A stretch of 64,000 bases of DNA from Marinobacter sp. ATCH36. Its GTDB lineage: Bacteria; Pseudomonadota; Gammaproteobacteria; Pseudomonadales; Oleiphilaceae. Positions 19,139-30,980 of the stretch are shown one piece after another; the stretch's first letter is position 1, and every line of letters begins with the position of its first letter. The stretch is from NCBI RefSeq assembly GCF_023555055.1, contig NZ_JAMJPL010000003.1, positions 407,912-471,911 of the forward strand, given 5' to 3'. The position numbers were made by a program, and so were the translations under genes. A model generated the notes under the pieces. It was not told where the DNA came from. It searched no databases and saw only the letters and a program-made list of their open reading frames with translations.

Positions 19139-20251
19139 TCATGGACTGACCTGGTGCACCTGTATATAACGCTGACTTCTTTTCGTCCGATCTTCCACCT
19201 TGCCCACAAGCTGGCCACATGCTGCATCAATATCATCGCCACGGGTTGTTCTGACAGTTGCAATATAGCCTGCCTCGTTGAGAACCGCTTGAAACCGACG
19301 GGTGGCATTCATGCTCGGCCGCCGGAAATCGCTCTCCGGGAAGGGGTTAAAGGGGATCAGATTGATCTTGCACGGCAGACCACGCAATACAACGGCCAGT
19401 TCCCTGGCTTGCTCCGGTTGATCATTGACCCCTTCAATCACTGTGTACTCGATGGTCGCCTTGCGCTTGTCCGGCAAACGGGCCAGGTAGCGACGGGTGG
19501 CGGCCAGCAATTCCGAAATCGGATACTTTTTATTCAATGGCACCAATTGGTTACGCAATTCATCATTGGGGGCATGAAGCGAAATGGCCAGTGAAACATC
19601 GGTAACCTCGCCCAGCCGGTCGATCGCCGGAACCACGCCAGAAGTGCTGACCGTAACCCGTCGCTTGGAGATACCGTAGGCCAGGTCCTCCATCATCAGG
19701 TTCATGGCGTCAACGACGTTATCAAAGTTCAGCAGCGGTTCGCCCATCCCCATCATCACCACATTGGTAATCGGGCGGTCGGGACCTGGTTCGAAAGGCA
19801 TGAAAGCCTTGCGGGCCACCCAGACCTGACCAATTATTTCGGCAGCGGTCAGGTTACGGTTGAAGCCGCGCTTTCCTGTTGAGCAAAAGGTGCAGTCCAG
19901 ACTACAGCCGATCTGGGAGGAAACACACAGGGTTCCGCGCTCGCCGTCGGGAATCAGCACAGTCTCGACACTGTTGCCGTTGTCCATGCGCATTACCCAC
20001 TTGCGGGTGCCGTCTTTCGACGATTCATCGTAGACCACTTCCGGCCCGCGAATCTCTGCCACGCTCTTCAGTTTTTCCCGCAGCGCCTTACTCATATTGG
20101 TCATTTGATCGAAGTCATCGGCACCGCGCTGATGAATCCACTGAAGCACCTGCGTTGCCCGGAAACGCTTCTCCCCCAGGGATTCGAAGAAAGCCTCCAT
20201 TTTGGCCTTCGGCATTCCCAGAAGGTTGGTTTTCTCAGCAACAGCTGTCAT
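19139..20251 (-). CDS. rlmN: Dual-specificity 23S rRNA/tRNA methyltransferase RlmN
   Basis: A radical-SAM enzyme that makes 2-methyladenosine at A2503 of 23S rRNA and at A37 of some tRNAs. In the 370-residue form the cluster motif CSLDCTFC gives Cys116, Cys120 and Cys123. The two mechanistic cysteines are Cys109 (TLCVSSQ) and Cys345 (DIDAACGQL). The ATG at 20251 follows GAGGTT and begins [14 protein letters not shown] longer in-frame reading from 20311 would reach the ndk stop and is not supported. Confidence 0.95.
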   Translation of the reverse strand: MTAVAEKTNLLGMPKAKMEAFFESLGEKRFRATQVLQWIHQRGADDFDQMTNMSKALREKLKSVAEIRGPEVVYDESSKDGTRKWVMRMDNGNSVETVLIPDGERGTLCVSSQIGCSLDCTFCSTGKRGFNRNLTAAEIIGQVWVARKAFMPFEPGPDRPITNVVMMGMGEPLLNFDNVVDAMNLMMEDLAYGISKRRVTVSTSGVVPAIDRLGEVTDVSLAISLHAPNDELRNQLVPLNKKYPISELLAATRRYLARLPDKRKATIEYTVIEGVNDQPEQARELAVVLRGLPCKINLIPFNPFPESDFRRPSMNATRRFQAVLNEAGYIATVRTTRGDDIDAACGQLVGKVEDRTKRSQRYIQVHQVSP

Positions 20252-20311
20252 TTCATAACCTCGATCAGATAACCAATCCCGACCGGAAAATCCGGCCGGG
20301 AGCCAGCTCAA

Positions 20312-20740
20312 TCAACCGCGCGGGCAGATCTCGCTGTCATTGAAAAAGTACGCGATTTCACGCTCGGCTGACGCGGCTGAATCCGAACCGTGAACGGCGT
20401 TGGCATCGATGGACGACGCGAAGTCGGCGCGAATGGTGCCAGCGTCTGCTTCCTTCGGGTTGGTAGCACCCATCAGATCACGATTTTTCAGGATAGCACC
20501 TTCGCCTTCCAGAACCTGAACAATCACCGGGCCAGACGTCATGAAAGCAACCAGATCATTGAAAAACGGCCGCTCCTTGTGCTCGGCATAAAAGCCTTCT
20601 GCCTGCTCCTGTGTCAGATGCATCATCTTCGCGGCAACAATGGTCAGGCCCGCTTTTTCAAAACGGGTGTAAATCTCGCCGATCACATTTTTTGCGACTG
20701 CGTCGGGCTTGATAATCGAGAGCGTGCGCTCGTTTGCCAT
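20312..20740 (-). CDS. ndk: Nucleoside diphosphate kinase
   Basis: Balances NTP and dNTP pools by gamma-phosphate transfer. The 142 residues fit. Seen are the N-terminal [15 protein letters not shown] and the active-site histidine segment [19 protein letters not shown]. In Pseudomonas ndk follows the isc cluster and precedes rlmN; here it follows iscS directly, across a 67-bp gap. Confidence 0.97.
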   Translation of the reverse strand: MANERTLSIIKPDAVAKNVIGEIYTRFEKAGLTIVAAKMMHLTQEQAEGFYAEHKERPFFNDLVAFMTSGPVIVQVLEGEGAILKNRDLMGATNPKEADAGTIRADFASSIDANAVHGSDSAASAEREIAYFFNDSEICPRG

Positions 20741-20807
20741 GATCTGTCTCCATTCAGGTTCAGAAAAATTTCAGGGTTGGGATTATACGCAGTCCGGAGG
20801 CTACTGC

Positions 20808-21956
20808 CTACCGCACTGAACGGAGACGGCTAACAACGTCAACGATTTGCGTCGCTGCAAAGTCAATTTCCTCGGTTGTGGAAAAGCGACCGAAGGAGAA
20901 CCGGAGAGCGCGATGCGCTTGCTCATCGTCCAGCCCAATGCCTTTCAATACAAACGAAGGTTCAATCGTCGCCGATGAGCAGGCCGACCCGGAAGAAACC
21001 GCCAGATTCCTCAACCCCAGCATCAATGACTCTGCATCTACTCCTGCAAACGACAGATTCACGATGCCGGGGACCCGGTGTGAATCACTGCCATTGAGTG
21101 TTACGCCTTCCAGGCTGTCCAGACCCGCCAGAAAACGACTGCGGATGCCTTCCAGCATCTGTTTTTCCTGCTCCAGTTGTTCACTGGCGAGTTCGAACGC
21201 CTTGCCCATACCCACGATCTGGTGCGTAGGCAGCGTACCAGATCGCATACCACGCTCGTGACCGCCACCATGAATCTGCGACTCAATGCGCACGTCCGGT
21301 GAACGGCGGACATACAGCGCACCAACGCCTTTGGGACCGTATACCTTGTGAGCAGAAAGCGATAGCAGGTCCACCGGGGCAGAGCTGACATCTACTTCGG
21401 TTTTACCAGCGGCCTGGGCCGCATCCACATGAAACAACACCCCACGATCCCGAAGTGCGGCGCCAATCGAAGCGATATCGGTCTGACAACCCAACTCGTT
21501 GTTAACCATCATCAGGCTCACCAGAACGGTATTGTCCCGAAGCGACTTTTCGACCTGCTCCACCCCAATACGACCATCACTACCGGGAGCCAGCCAGGTC
21601 ACACTCACACCCTGCTTCTCAAGCCAGGTACAGGTATCGAGAACGGCCTTGTGCTCAATAACAGACGTTACAATATGGGGGTTCTCGCGGCCTGGAATGG
21701 CACCCTTTATCGCCAGGTTATCGGATTCGGTGGCACCGGACGTCCAGACAATCTCTCGCGGATCAGCGTGTATAAGGTTTGCCACATGGCGACGGGCTCC
21801 CTCTACCGCGGCTTCGGCTTGCCAGCCATAAGCATGGGTACGGGAGGCGGGGTTGCCGAAAACGCCGTCGATTGTGAGGTATTTACACATTTCTTCGGCA
21901 ACAACGGGATCTACGGGCGTGGTCGCCGCATAATCCATATAGACGGGTTTTTTCAT
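20808..21956 (-). CDS. iscS: Cysteine desulfurase, IscS-type, short C-terminus
   Basis: A PLP enzyme that takes sulfur from cysteine and holds it as a persulfide. Seen are [11 protein letters not shown], the PLP lysine in [11 protein letters not shown] (about Lys204) and the mobile-loop catalytic Cys326 in [17 protein letters not shown]. The length is 382 against 404 in E. coli IscS. The chain ends soon after the helix following the catalytic loop and lacks about 20 C-terminal residues, the tail reported to help dock IscU. Consistent with that, no iscU, iscA, hscB, hscA or fdx follows; the next gene is ndk. It lies 20 bp after iscR, so it shares the IscR-controlled promoter. Confidence 0.9.
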   Translation of the reverse strand: MKKPVYMDYAATTPVDPVVAEEMCKYLTIDGVFGNPASRTHAYGWQAEAAVEGARRHVANLIHADPREIVWTSGATESDNLAIKGAIPGRENPHIVTSVIEHKAVLDTCTWLEKQGVSVTWLAPGSDGRIGVEQVEKSLRDNTVLVSLMMVNNELGCQTDIASIGAALRDRGVLFHVDAAQAAGKTEVDVSSAPVDLLSLSAHKVYGPKGVGALYVRRSPDVRIESQIHGGGHERGMRSGTLPTHQIVGMGKAFELASEQLEQEKQMLEGIRSRFLAGLDSLEGVTLNGSDSHRVPGIVNLSFAGVDAESLMLGLRNLAVSSGSACSSATIEPSFVLKGIGLDDEQAHRALRFSFGRFSTTEEIDFAATQIVDVVSRLRSVR

Positions 21957-21976
21957 AGGGGTTTCAGGATAATCGT

Positions 21977-22474
21977 TCAGGCCGGCGCCTGATCACTGAG
22001 GCGCTCGGTGTTAATCGTCTGTGAATCACCTTCGGAATGACGCCTGTTTTGCCGGCTGGCAACCACCTGAATTTCCCGTTTCCTCATCAGATCGCCAAGG
22101 CTTATATCGCTCAGGAACTGATGGATCTGGTCGCTCAGATCAGACCACAGGTGGTGGGTCAGACATTTTTCGCCATTCTGGCAATCACCCTTATTACCGC
22201 AACGAGTGGTATCCAGGGATTCGCTGACCGCGTCTACCACCTCAGCAATGAAGACGCCGTCTGGTTCCCGGCTAAGGCGATAGCCACCGCCAGGTCCCCG
22301 GATACTGGTCACTAGCTTGTGACGACGCAGGCGGGAAAACAGCTGCTCAAGATAGGATAGGGAAATCTCCTGCCGGGCAGATATATCGGCCAGACTGACC
22401 GGCCCCTGATCCCCGTGGAGGGCCAGATCCAGCATTGCCGTCACCGCATAGCGGCCTTTGGTGGTCAGTCTCAT
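21977..22474 (-). CDS. iscR: Iron-sulfur cluster regulator IscR
   Basis: An Rrf2-family [2Fe-2S] transcription regulator. The winged helix is N-terminal ([19 protein letters not shown]). The cluster ligands are at the canonical positions Cys92, Cys98, Cys104 and His107 ([18 protein letters not shown]). The 165 residues match E. coli IscR (162). It is first in an iscR-iscS pair with its own promoter and an IscR-type operator, so self-repression by the holo-form is expected. With isc scaffold genes missing, its other targets (for example suf) must lie elsewhere. Confidence 0.96.
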   Translation of the reverse strand: MRLTTKGRYAVTAMLDLALHGDQGPVSLADISARQEISLSYLEQLFSRLRRHKLVTSIRGPGGGYRLSREPDGVFIAEVVDAVSESLDTTRCGNKGDCQNGEKCLTHHLWSDLSDQIHQFLSDISLGDLMRKREIQVVASRQNRRHSEGDSQTINTERLSDQAPA

Positions 22475-22519
22475 AAACTCAGCCCCGGTCAGGGATTGAT
22501 TCGGCTTTAATTCAGCCGA

Positions 22520-22551
22520 GTATGAATTGACCCACTATTTCAGTCAAGTAT
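22520..22551 (-). promoter_or_regulatory. iscR promoter with type 1 IscR operator
   Basis: On the minus strand a -35 TTGACT (22547-22542) and a -10 CATACT are separated by 17 nt. The stretch 22551 down to 22526 matches the known IscR type 1 consensus at its first 18 positions (ATACTTGACTGAAATAGT) and diverges in the second half. The operator covers the -35 element, as in E. coli iscR. It begins directly after the cysE stop codon, so iscR can be expressed apart from cysE. Confidence 0.72.
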
Positions 22552-23325
22552 TCACCTCTGTGAGGGCTCGTCATCCCGCACGCAGTCGAAGTCCTCCTCC
22601 GGCAGTGGCGGCATTTCACCATTCTGATACTCGCTGTTAACTTTTCTCAGTGCCTTGCACATGTTTTCAATACGGTCATCCACGACATGCATGTGGTCCA
22701 GCAGGCTACGCATGGCACGGGCAACCGGGTCCGGCATTTCCTCGGTAACGCCGTAAGCATCGAAGCCCATGCGCTCTTCCATTTCTTTACGGCGGTCACT
22801 GTCCTCGTCTTTACGTTTGGCAACCACACGGCCCGGAATCCCGACTACGGTCGCTCCGGCGGGTACTGCTTTGGTGACCACCGAGTTGGAACCGATCTTG
22901 GCACCCTCTCCTACTTCGAAGGGCCCCAGGATCTTGGCGCCAGCACCCACCACAACGCCATTGCCCAACGTCGGGTGTCGTTTTCCTTTGTTCCAGCTGG
23001 TTCCGCCCAGAGTTACGCCCTGGTACAGCGTCACGTCGTCACCAATGATCGTGGTTTCACCAATAACGACACCCATGCCGTGATCGATGAAAAAGCGACG
23101 GCCAATCGTCGCACCAGGGTGAATTTCAATCCCGGTAAGCCAACGGGCAAGCGTGGAGAAGGTACGCGCCAGCCACTTCAGGCCCAGATTCCATAGCCAA
23201 TGCGAAAACCGGTGGCACAGGAGCGCATGAAGTCCTGGATAATTCGTCAGAACCTCAAAGGTGTTACGAGCTGCGGGATCACGATGAAACACACTGTTTA
23301 CATCTTCCCTTAAACGTTCAAACAT
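22552..23325 (-). CDS. cysE: Serine O-acetyltransferase
   Basis: First step of cysteine synthesis: acetyl-CoA plus serine gives O-acetylserine. The 257 residues comprise an N-terminal helical region and a left-handed beta-helix with hexapeptide repeats ([60 protein letters not shown]). The ATG at 23325 follows AGGAATAGGG; an in-frame GTG at 23343 is less likely. It overlaps the operon run trmJ-cysE-iscR. Supplying cysteine beside a cysteine desulfurase makes sense. Confidence 0.95.
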   Translation of the reverse strand: MFERLREDVNSVFHRDPAARNTFEVLTNYPGLHALLCHRFSHWLWNLGLKWLARTFSTLARWLTGIEIHPGATIGRRFFIDHGMGVVIGETTIIGDDVTLYQGVTLGGTSWNKGKRHPTLGNGVVVGAGAKILGPFEVGEGAKIGSNSVVTKAVPAGATVVGIPGRVVAKRKDEDSDRRKEMEERMGFDAYGVTEEMPDPVARAMRSLLDHMHVVDDRIENMCKALRKVNSEYQNGEMPPLPEEDFDCVRDDEPSQR

Positions 23326-23329
23326 AACC

Positions 23330-24184
23330 CTATTCCTGCTCACCGGCTGCTGAGCCAGCCTTTAAAGTATTTGATCCGGATCGGTCCGTACCGGCGGATT
23401 TCTGCACAGCGGTCAGGACACCCCGGAGAATATTGATTTCTGTCTGATCCAGTTTCGCTCTCTGAAAAAGACGGCGCAACCGGGTCATCAACAATCCGGG
23501 TTTCTCGCGGCGATGGAAATCAACATCAACCAGCACCTGCTCAAGATGCTCGAAGAAACCCTCGACGTCTCTTACCGGTGCCGGAGGAACATCCCAGCCA
23601 GCATCCCCCGGCGCAGTCATGGGCTTGAGATATGGGCTGCCATCGCCACCTTCAAGCCCCCTCAGATAATGCATGCGCAATTCATAACACATCACCTGAA
23701 CCGCCATGGACAGATTCAACGAACTGTAGTCCGGGTTCGACGGAATATGAATGTGAAAGTGGCAACGCTGCAGCTCTTCGTTACTCAGGCCATGATTTTC
23801 CCGTCCGAATACCACCGCAACCGGACCAGCTCCTGAGTGCTCCGACGCCATGGCGGCAGCGTCAGGCGGCGCGATAACGGGCCAGGGCACCTTGCGACCC
23901 CGGGCGCTGGTGCCCATAACGCAGACACAGTCCTCAATAGCTTCGTCAAGGCTGTTAACAACCCGGGCATTATCCAGTACATCCGAAGCTCCCGCCGCCC
24001 GCGCGTAAGAGGTTTCATCAGGAAACGACACCGGATTAACCAACCAGAGACTGCCCAGCGCCATATTTTTCATGGCCCTCGCTACGGCTCCAATATTGCC
24101 GGAATGAGACGTTTCAACCAGAACAATCCTGATCTGGTCATCAAAGGTGTCGGTGCCCTCCTGGGGCATCGCGGACTTGTGCAT
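23330..24184 (-). CDS. trmJ: tRNA (Cm32/Um32) methyltransferase TrmJ
   Basis: A SPOUT-class 2'-O-methyltransferase acting on position 32 of tRNA anticodon loops. Seen are the N-terminal [20 protein letters not shown], the SAM-knot elements [15 protein letters not shown] and [17 protein letters not shown], and a C-terminal helical extension ([19 protein letters not shown]). The 284 residues are slightly longer than E. coli TrmJ (246). It ends 4 bp before cysE and is divergent from suhB. Confidence 0.93.
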   Translation of the reverse strand: MHKSAMPQEGTDTFDDQIRIVLVETSHSGNIGAVARAMKNMALGSLWLVNPVSFPDETSYARAAGASDVLDNARVVNSLDEAIEDCVCVMGTSARGRKVPWPVIAPPDAAAMASEHSGAGPVAVVFGRENHGLSNEELQRCHFHIHIPSNPDYSSLNLSMAVQVMCYELRMHYLRGLEGGDGSPYLKPMTAPGDAGWDVPPAPVRDVEGFFEHLEQVLVDVDFHRREKPGLLMTRLRRLFQRAKLDQTEINILRGVLTAVQKSAGTDRSGSNTLKAGSAAGEQE

Positions 24185-24372
24185 AGCGCTCGTGTCTCTG
24201 TAGTAATCTGCCTATGGAATTCCGGGGAAGGCGCGCATGATACCAGATTTTTCACCTCTGCTGCCTCTCCGGATAAGCCCTGATACAGCGCCATCAGTGA
24301 CATCACCGAGTCGAAAAACATACAAGCGGCGTCAGTTTTTGCTATCCTATGCGGCCTTCACACACCCGGATA

Positions 24373-25182
24373 ATGAACACTCAGATGCAACCAGCTATTA
24401 AAATGGCCCTGCGCGTCGCGCGTCAGGGGTCCGACTATCTGAAAGCACACTTCGAACGCCAGGAACCGAATGGCGACACCGAGGACCGCCGCAAGCAACT
24501 CGAGCGGGTCGAGCAGTCTGTTTACGACAATTTTTCCGAACAGCTCGAAAAGTCCTACAAGGACCACATGATCGCACCGCTGAATGAAGCGGATGCTGAC
24601 GGTAACGACAAGAGCTGGCACATATTCCCGGTGCTCGGGCGCGAAAACTTTCTGCGTGGTATTCCTGATTTCGCATTGGCGCTGCTGCAGAAGAAAAACA
24701 ACCGCACCGAAAACCTGCTGCTCATCAACCCAGTCACCGGTGAAGAATATTCTGCCAGTCGCGGCCATGGTGCGGCTCTGAATAGCCGGCGCGTGCGCAC
24801 CAGCGAAGTCAAGCACGCCGACCGCGCCGCCGTGGTCAGCAACCTTCTGGATCAGACCCGACATGGTGACGACCCGCTGATGTGGGGCGAGATGGCATCA
24901 TTGCTGGCCCGGGACAGCAGCATGTTCCGCACGGCCGGCTGTGTTGCGCTGGATATTGCCAGAGTATCTTCAGGGCATCTGGACGCTGCCGTTATTTTCC
25001 GTCCTGAGCCCGCAGATCTTGCCATTGGCGTCACCCTGGCTCTGGAATCCGGCGCCCTGACCGGTGATTTCTCGGGCAACCCGTCAACCGAGCGGGCCAA
25101 ACAGCTTATTGTCGCCAACCCCAAGCTGTTCCGGGAAGTACTGAAAACCCTGCACCCCTTCCGGGGCCGCCTGCCACGCTGA
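24373..25182 (+). CDS. suhB: SuhB-like inositol monophosphatase family protein, catalytic motif lost
   Basis: Recognised as the SuhB homologue by position (divergent from trmJ, as in Pseudomonas) and by preserved framework segments: YSASRGHGAALNSRRVR, FRTAGCVALDIARVSSGHLD and SGALTGDFSGN. The metal-binding core is changed. The WVIDPLDGT motif reads WHIFPVLGR (residues 82-90), removing both aspartates; the TEESGE segment is replaced by NEADADG; the PWD motif is PAD. Phosphatase activity is therefore unlikely. E. coli SuhB has a separate role in Nus-factor antitermination that does not need catalysis, which may be the retained function. Length is normal (about 269). An ATG at 24385 (MQPAIKMAL) is an equally good start by homology. 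Confidence 0.85.
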   Translation: MNTQMQPAIKMALRVARQGSDYLKAHFERQEPNGDTEDRRKQLERVEQSVYDNFSEQLEKSYKDHMIAPLNEADADGNDKSWHIFPVLGRENFLRGIPDFALALLQKKNNRTENLLLINPVTGEEYSASRGHGAALNSRRVRTSEVKHADRAAVVSNLLDQTRHGDDPLMWGEMASLLARDSSMFRTAGCVALDIARVSSGHLDAAVIFRPEPADLAIGVTLALESGALTGDFSGNPSTERAKQLIVANPKLFREVLKTLHPFRGRLPR

Positions 25183-25195
25183 ACCGGCCAGGCAC

Positions 25196-25232
25196 AAAAA
25201 AGCCGCAACACCTGAGGGGTTGCGGCTTTTTT
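25196..25232. terminator. Bidirectional rho-independent terminator between suhB and secF
   Basis: A stem GCCGCAAC/GTTGCGGC is flanked by six A residues on the left and six T residues on the right, so it can stop transcription from both convergent genes. Confidence 0.92.
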
Positions 25233-25247
25233 GTGGCTGCCACCGAA

Positions 25248-26204
25248 TTACATCCGGTTAAGCCACTCAGGCGGCTGCTCTTCTTCCTCTTCCTGCCCAG
25301 CCAGTCCTTCTTTGGGCGGCACAATAAGATCCTCACGGGCGACACCCAGGGCTACCAGCATATTGGCAGCGACATAGATGGATGAATAGGTGCCCACTAC
25401 AACACCGATGATCAGAGCCAGCGCGAAGTTGTTGATTGCCTCACCCCCGAGAAAATAAAGGGCAAGAAGGACCACAAGAGTGGTACCGGATGTATTGATT
25501 GTCCGGCTAATGGTCTGATGAATGGACTCGTTGATGACGTGCTCGGAATCCCCTTCCCGCATTTTGCGGAAATTCTCACGAATCCGGTCCGCCACAACGA
25601 TGGTATCGTTGAGAGAGTAGCCAATAACCGCAAGCAAGGCGGCCAGCACGCTCAGATCAAAAGTCCACTGGAACAGGGAAAAGACACCAAGAACAATGAC
25701 GACATCATGGGCGAGGGGCACAACGGAGGCTATGCCGAACTTGAACTGGAAGCGCATACCCACATAGATCAGCACCACTGCAAGAGCGATCAACATTCCC
25801 AGGCCGCTGTCTTCTTTCAGTTCGTCCCCTACCTGGGAGCCCACAAACTCGGAACTGACAAGTTCAAGCTCGGCACCGCCGGCGGAGAGCACCTCCGCAA
25901 CTTCAACAGCGAGCTTGTCGTTTTCCGATTCTGCCATCCGTACGAGCACCGTCGTGTCTGAACCGAAGTTCTGTACCACAAATTGCTCGTAACCTGCTTC
26001 ATCCAGGCTCGCACGAACGTCATCAAGTGCTGGCGCTTGCTGGTACTCAAGCTCTACAGATGTGCCACCGGTAAAATCAAGACCCAGGTTCAAGCCACGT
26101 GTCGCCAACAATGCAATTGCGACGACCACCAGCGAAACGGAAAGAACGGAAGCAATCTTCCGAAAGCCCATGAAATCGATAGGTTTTTTCTCAGCTTCAG
26201 ACAT
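25248..26204 (-). CDS. secF: Protein translocase subunit SecF
   Basis: An inner-membrane RND-type partner of SecD that uses the proton gradient to pull preproteins through SecYEG. The 318 residues have the first helix near residues 17-37, a periplasmic loop starting GLNLGLDFTGGTSVELEY, then five helices with VIGYSLNDTIVVADRIREN and a C-terminal Glu-rich cytoplasmic tail. The ATG at 26204 overlaps the secD stop by 8 bases; the in-frame extension to 26258 lies inside secD. Confidence 0.96.
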   Translation of the reverse strand: MSEAEKKPIDFMGFRKIASVLSVSLVVVAIALLATRGLNLGLDFTGGTSVELEYQQAPALDDVRASLDEAGYEQFVVQNFGSDTTVLVRMAESENDKLAVEVAEVLSAGGAELELVSSEFVGSQVGDELKEDSGLGMLIALAVVLIYVGMRFQFKFGIASVVPLAHDVVIVLGVFSLFQWTFDLSVLAALLAVIGYSLNDTIVVADRIRENFRKMREGDSEHVINESIHQTISRTINTSGTTLVVLLALYFLGGEAINNFALALIIGVVVGTYSSIYVAANMLVALGVAREDLIVPPKEGLAGQEEEEEQPPEWLNRM

Positions 26205-28071
26205 TGGCCAGCTTCCCTCCGATCGACAGCTTTTCGACCTTTCGACCGCCGTATACAAGATTTACGATGCTGCGGCTGACCATCAGCCCGGAGAACATCG
26301 ACGTGAGAATACCGATCGACAGCGTCACCGCGAACCCTTTCACCGGGCCGGAGCCCATGGCAAACAGGATCACTGCCACCAGTAGCGTGGTGATGTTGGC
26401 ATCGAATATCGATACAAACGCTCTGGAGTACCCGGAATTGATAGCCGACTGAGGCGGAATACCCGTCTTAAGCTCTTCCTTTATGCGCTCAAAAATAAGC
26501 ACATTGGCATCCACGGCCATACCCACCGTCAGGACAATACCGGCGATACCCGGCAGGGTCAGGGTTGCTGAAAGAATCGACATGCAGGCAATCAGCAACA
26601 TCAGGTTCAGTGTCAGTGCCACGTTGGCGATAAGGCCGAAGCCGCGGTAGTAAAACACCATGTAACAGAGCACCAGCACGAAACCAAGCAATACGGACAT
26701 CATACCGGCATCAATATTCTTCTGACCCAGGCTTGGGCCAATGGTGCGCTCCTGGACAAAGTACATCGGCGCAGCCAGTGAGCCAGCCCGCAACAACAGC
26801 GCCAGTTCCGAGGCTTCCGGGATGGAATCGAGACCGGTAATCCGGAAACTGCTGCCCAGCGCAGACTGTATGGTGGCAAGGCTGATAATGCCTTTTTCAA
26901 CAACCCGGTTATCGACAGTGCGGGTTTCGCCATCCACAACCACTTCTTCCGTTTCCGTGCGGTATTCAATAAACAATACCGCCATTCGCCGACCAATGGC
27001 GTTCCGTGTAGCGCGGTTCATCAGGTCACCACCGACAGAATCCATAGTGATATTAACCTGAGGCTGCCCGTTCTCATCGAATGCCTGCTGGGCATTGGAA
27101 ACATTATCGCCGGTTACAATGATGTCCCTCTCCAGGCGCGCCTCACGATTGGGCGTATCACGGAACTCGTACGTTTCCGTGTTCGCCCCCGACTCGTCCT
27201 GGCGCGCCTCGAGACGGAATTCCAGGTTGGCGGTGGCGCCAAGTACACGTTTCGCCGCTGCCGTGTCCTGAACACCCGGCAACTCGACAATAATCCGGTC
27301 GGCACCCTGGCGCTGCACAAGAGGCTCGGCAACACCCAGTTCATTCACTCGATTGCGGATGGTCGTCAGGTTCTGCTCCAGGGCATAATCCTGAATCGAC
27401 TTGATCTCTGCTTCCGATATGGTGAGAACCAGCCGGTATTCATCATCTTCACGCTGCTCGTCCAACGTAAACTCATTGTACTGATCGCGAATCAGGCTGA
27501 ATGCCTCACTACGGGAACTCTCATCCCGGAAGTTCAGAACAATGGAGTTGTCGCCTTCCAGATCACCGCCGCGATAGCGCACGCGTTCTTCTCGCAATTC
27601 ACGCTTGATCTGGCTGGACATGGCTTCGAGGCGCTGCTCAACCGCAGTTTCCATATCCACTTCCAGCAGGAAGTGAACACCACCGCGAAGGTCAAGGCCC
27701 AGCTTCATGGGCCCTGCACCCAGACTTTCAAGCCATTCCGGTGTCGACGGCGCCATATTCAGGGCAACCAGGTAATCTCTGCCAAGCGCATCCTGAACAA
27801 CTGGCCTTGCCCGCAACTGGGAGTCGGCATCGTTCAACCGGATCAGGGCGTCGCGATCCTGGAGCTCGGATTCCTTGACGGCAATCCCTTTCGCTTCGAG
27901 CGCATCAACGGCCCTCTCCAGGATCCTCTGATTGACCTCGGTGCTACTTCGCGCACCCGTAATCTGTACGGCGTAGTCGTCTGGGAAGACATTAGGCAGC
28001 GCATAAATGAAACCGATCACCAGTGCAATAACGATGACCAGGTTTTTCCAGAGCGGATACTTGTTCAGCAT
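26197..28071 (-). CDS. secD: Protein translocase subunit SecD
   Basis: A 624-residue inner-membrane protein with the usual plan: one N-terminal helix (NLVIVIALVIGFIYALPNVF), a large periplasmic P1 region (about residues 30-440, including GLDLRGGVHFLLEVDM) and five C-terminal helices with GIVLTVGMAVDANVLIFERI. The aspartate in that last segment belongs to the proton pathway. It forms a cluster with yajC upstream and secF downstream, and with tgt and queA before that, the standard order. Confidence 0.97.
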   Translation of the reverse strand: MLNKYPLWKNLVIVIALVIGFIYALPNVFPDDYAVQITGARSSTEVNQRILERAVDALEAKGIAVKESELQDRDALIRLNDADSQLRARPVVQDALGRDYLVALNMAPSTPEWLESLGAGPMKLGLDLRGGVHFLLEVDMETAVEQRLEAMSSQIKRELREERVRYRGGDLEGDNSIVLNFRDESSRSEAFSLIRDQYNEFTLDEQREDDEYRLVLTISEAEIKSIQDYALEQNLTTIRNRVNELGVAEPLVQRQGADRIIVELPGVQDTAAAKRVLGATANLEFRLEARQDESGANTETYEFRDTPNREARLERDIIVTGDNVSNAQQAFDENGQPQVNITMDSVGGDLMNRATRNAIGRRMAVLFIEYRTETEEVVVDGETRTVDNRVVEKGIISLATIQSALGSSFRITGLDSIPEASELALLLRAGSLAAPMYFVQERTIGPSLGQKNIDAGMMSVLLGFVLVLCYMVFYYRGFGLIANVALTLNLMLLIACMSILSATLTLPGIAGIVLTVGMAVDANVLIFERIKEELKTGIPPQSAINSGYSRAFVSIFDANITTLLVAVILFAMGSGPVKGFAVTLSIGILTSMFSGLMVSRSIVNLVYGGRKVEKLSIGGKLANV

Positions 28072-28148
28072 GGGGTCCCTTTAAGCCGGCCAATGGGCCG
28101 GCTGTGATGTTTCAGCTTGGCAAATTCAGACCTGAGAAAGAAGCTGGC

Positions 28149-28511
28149 TCAGATGTCCTTCAAAGTTCCTTTCGGAAGGGCCGCTGCAACAGCAACTTTC
28201 TGAATCTTGACTTCTACGTTGTCGGCAATTTCAACCACGATAAAATCGTCGGTAACTTTCGTGATCTTGCCCGCGACGCCGCCAGAGGTGACCACTTCAT
28301 CACCCTTGTTCAGACCGGACATCAACGCCTTGTGTTCTTTGGCACGCTTGGACTGCGGACGCCAGATCAGAAAGTAGAAAATCAGGATAAAGCCGGCAAA
28401 GAAAATAACCTGCCCCATTACGCCCATGCCACCGGCACCAGGATCCTGTGCCATGGCCAGAGCCGGCATCGCAGCAAATAGTGCAGCAACAAGTAACTTG
28501 ATTGATTTCAT
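28149..28511 (-). CDS. yajC: Sec translocon accessory protein YajC
   Basis: A 120-residue single-pass membrane protein that co-purifies with SecDF. It has a signal-like N-terminus, a helix (about residues 31-48, GQVIFFAGFILIFYFLIW), the family signature RPQSKRAKEHKALM and then a small soluble domain (GLNKGDEVVTSGGVAGKI). It lies 77 bp before secD and 59 bp after tgt. Confidence 0.95.
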   Translation of the reverse strand: MKSIKLLVAALFAAMPALAMAQDPGAGGMGVMGQVIFFAGFILIFYFLIWRPQSKRAKEHKALMSGLNKGDEVVTSGGVAGKITKVTDDFIVVEIADNVEVKIQKVAVAAALPKGTLKDI

Positions 28512-28570
28512 TGATTATCTCCGTTTTTAAAATAAAGTTCGTTAGCGTTTGAGAACCGGCTTGCCCGCAG

Positions 28571-30768
<2,198 letters not shown>

Positions 30769-30809
30769 TGGATGGACTATTCAAGACACCGCGTTGTGCG
30801 GCTCGTTAA

Positions 30810-30896
30810 TGGTAGCGGCGGGCGGACTCGAACCGCCACGGGTTTTACCCCAACGGATTTTGAATCCGTCGTGTCTACCAATTTCACCACGCCGCC
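30810..30896 (-). tRNA. tRNA-Leu (CAA)
   Basis: An 87-nt class II tRNA with a long variable arm. The acceptor GGCGGCG pairs with CGCCGCT (first pair G-U), the anticodon stem ACGGA/TCCGT encloses TTCAAAA (anticodon CAA), the T loop is TTCGAGT and CCA is encoded. Confidence 0.96.
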
Positions 30897-30913
30897 ATCG
30901 GAGAGTGTTGGCG

Positions 30914-30941
30914 ATTATACTGAGGTTGAATCTGAAAGCAA
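30914..30941 (-). promoter_or_regulatory. Promoter of tRNA-Leu
   Basis: On the minus strand a perfect -10 TATAAT (30919-30914) is preceded by TTGCTT as a weak -35 with a 16-nt spacer; the discriminator starts CGCC. Confidence 0.65.
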
Positions 30942-30948
30942 TAACAAG

Positions 30949-30980
30949 TGCCGGACTTCCTTGTTCCGGCAGGCTTTTTT
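30949..30980. terminator. Stem-loop at the flgL 3' end
   Basis: A 7-bp stem TGCCGGA/TCCGGCA with a 9-nt loop. On the plus strand it is followed by GGC and six T residues; on the minus strand, downstream of flgL, it is followed only by CTTGTTATT. It would stop plus-strand readthrough well and flgL transcripts less surely. The T run overlaps the flgL stop codon. Confidence 0.55.

Noticed and set aside
18317..19594. A 425-codon plus-strand frame
   Set aside because: Runs antisense across both pilW and rlmN; no domain and crosses two real genes.
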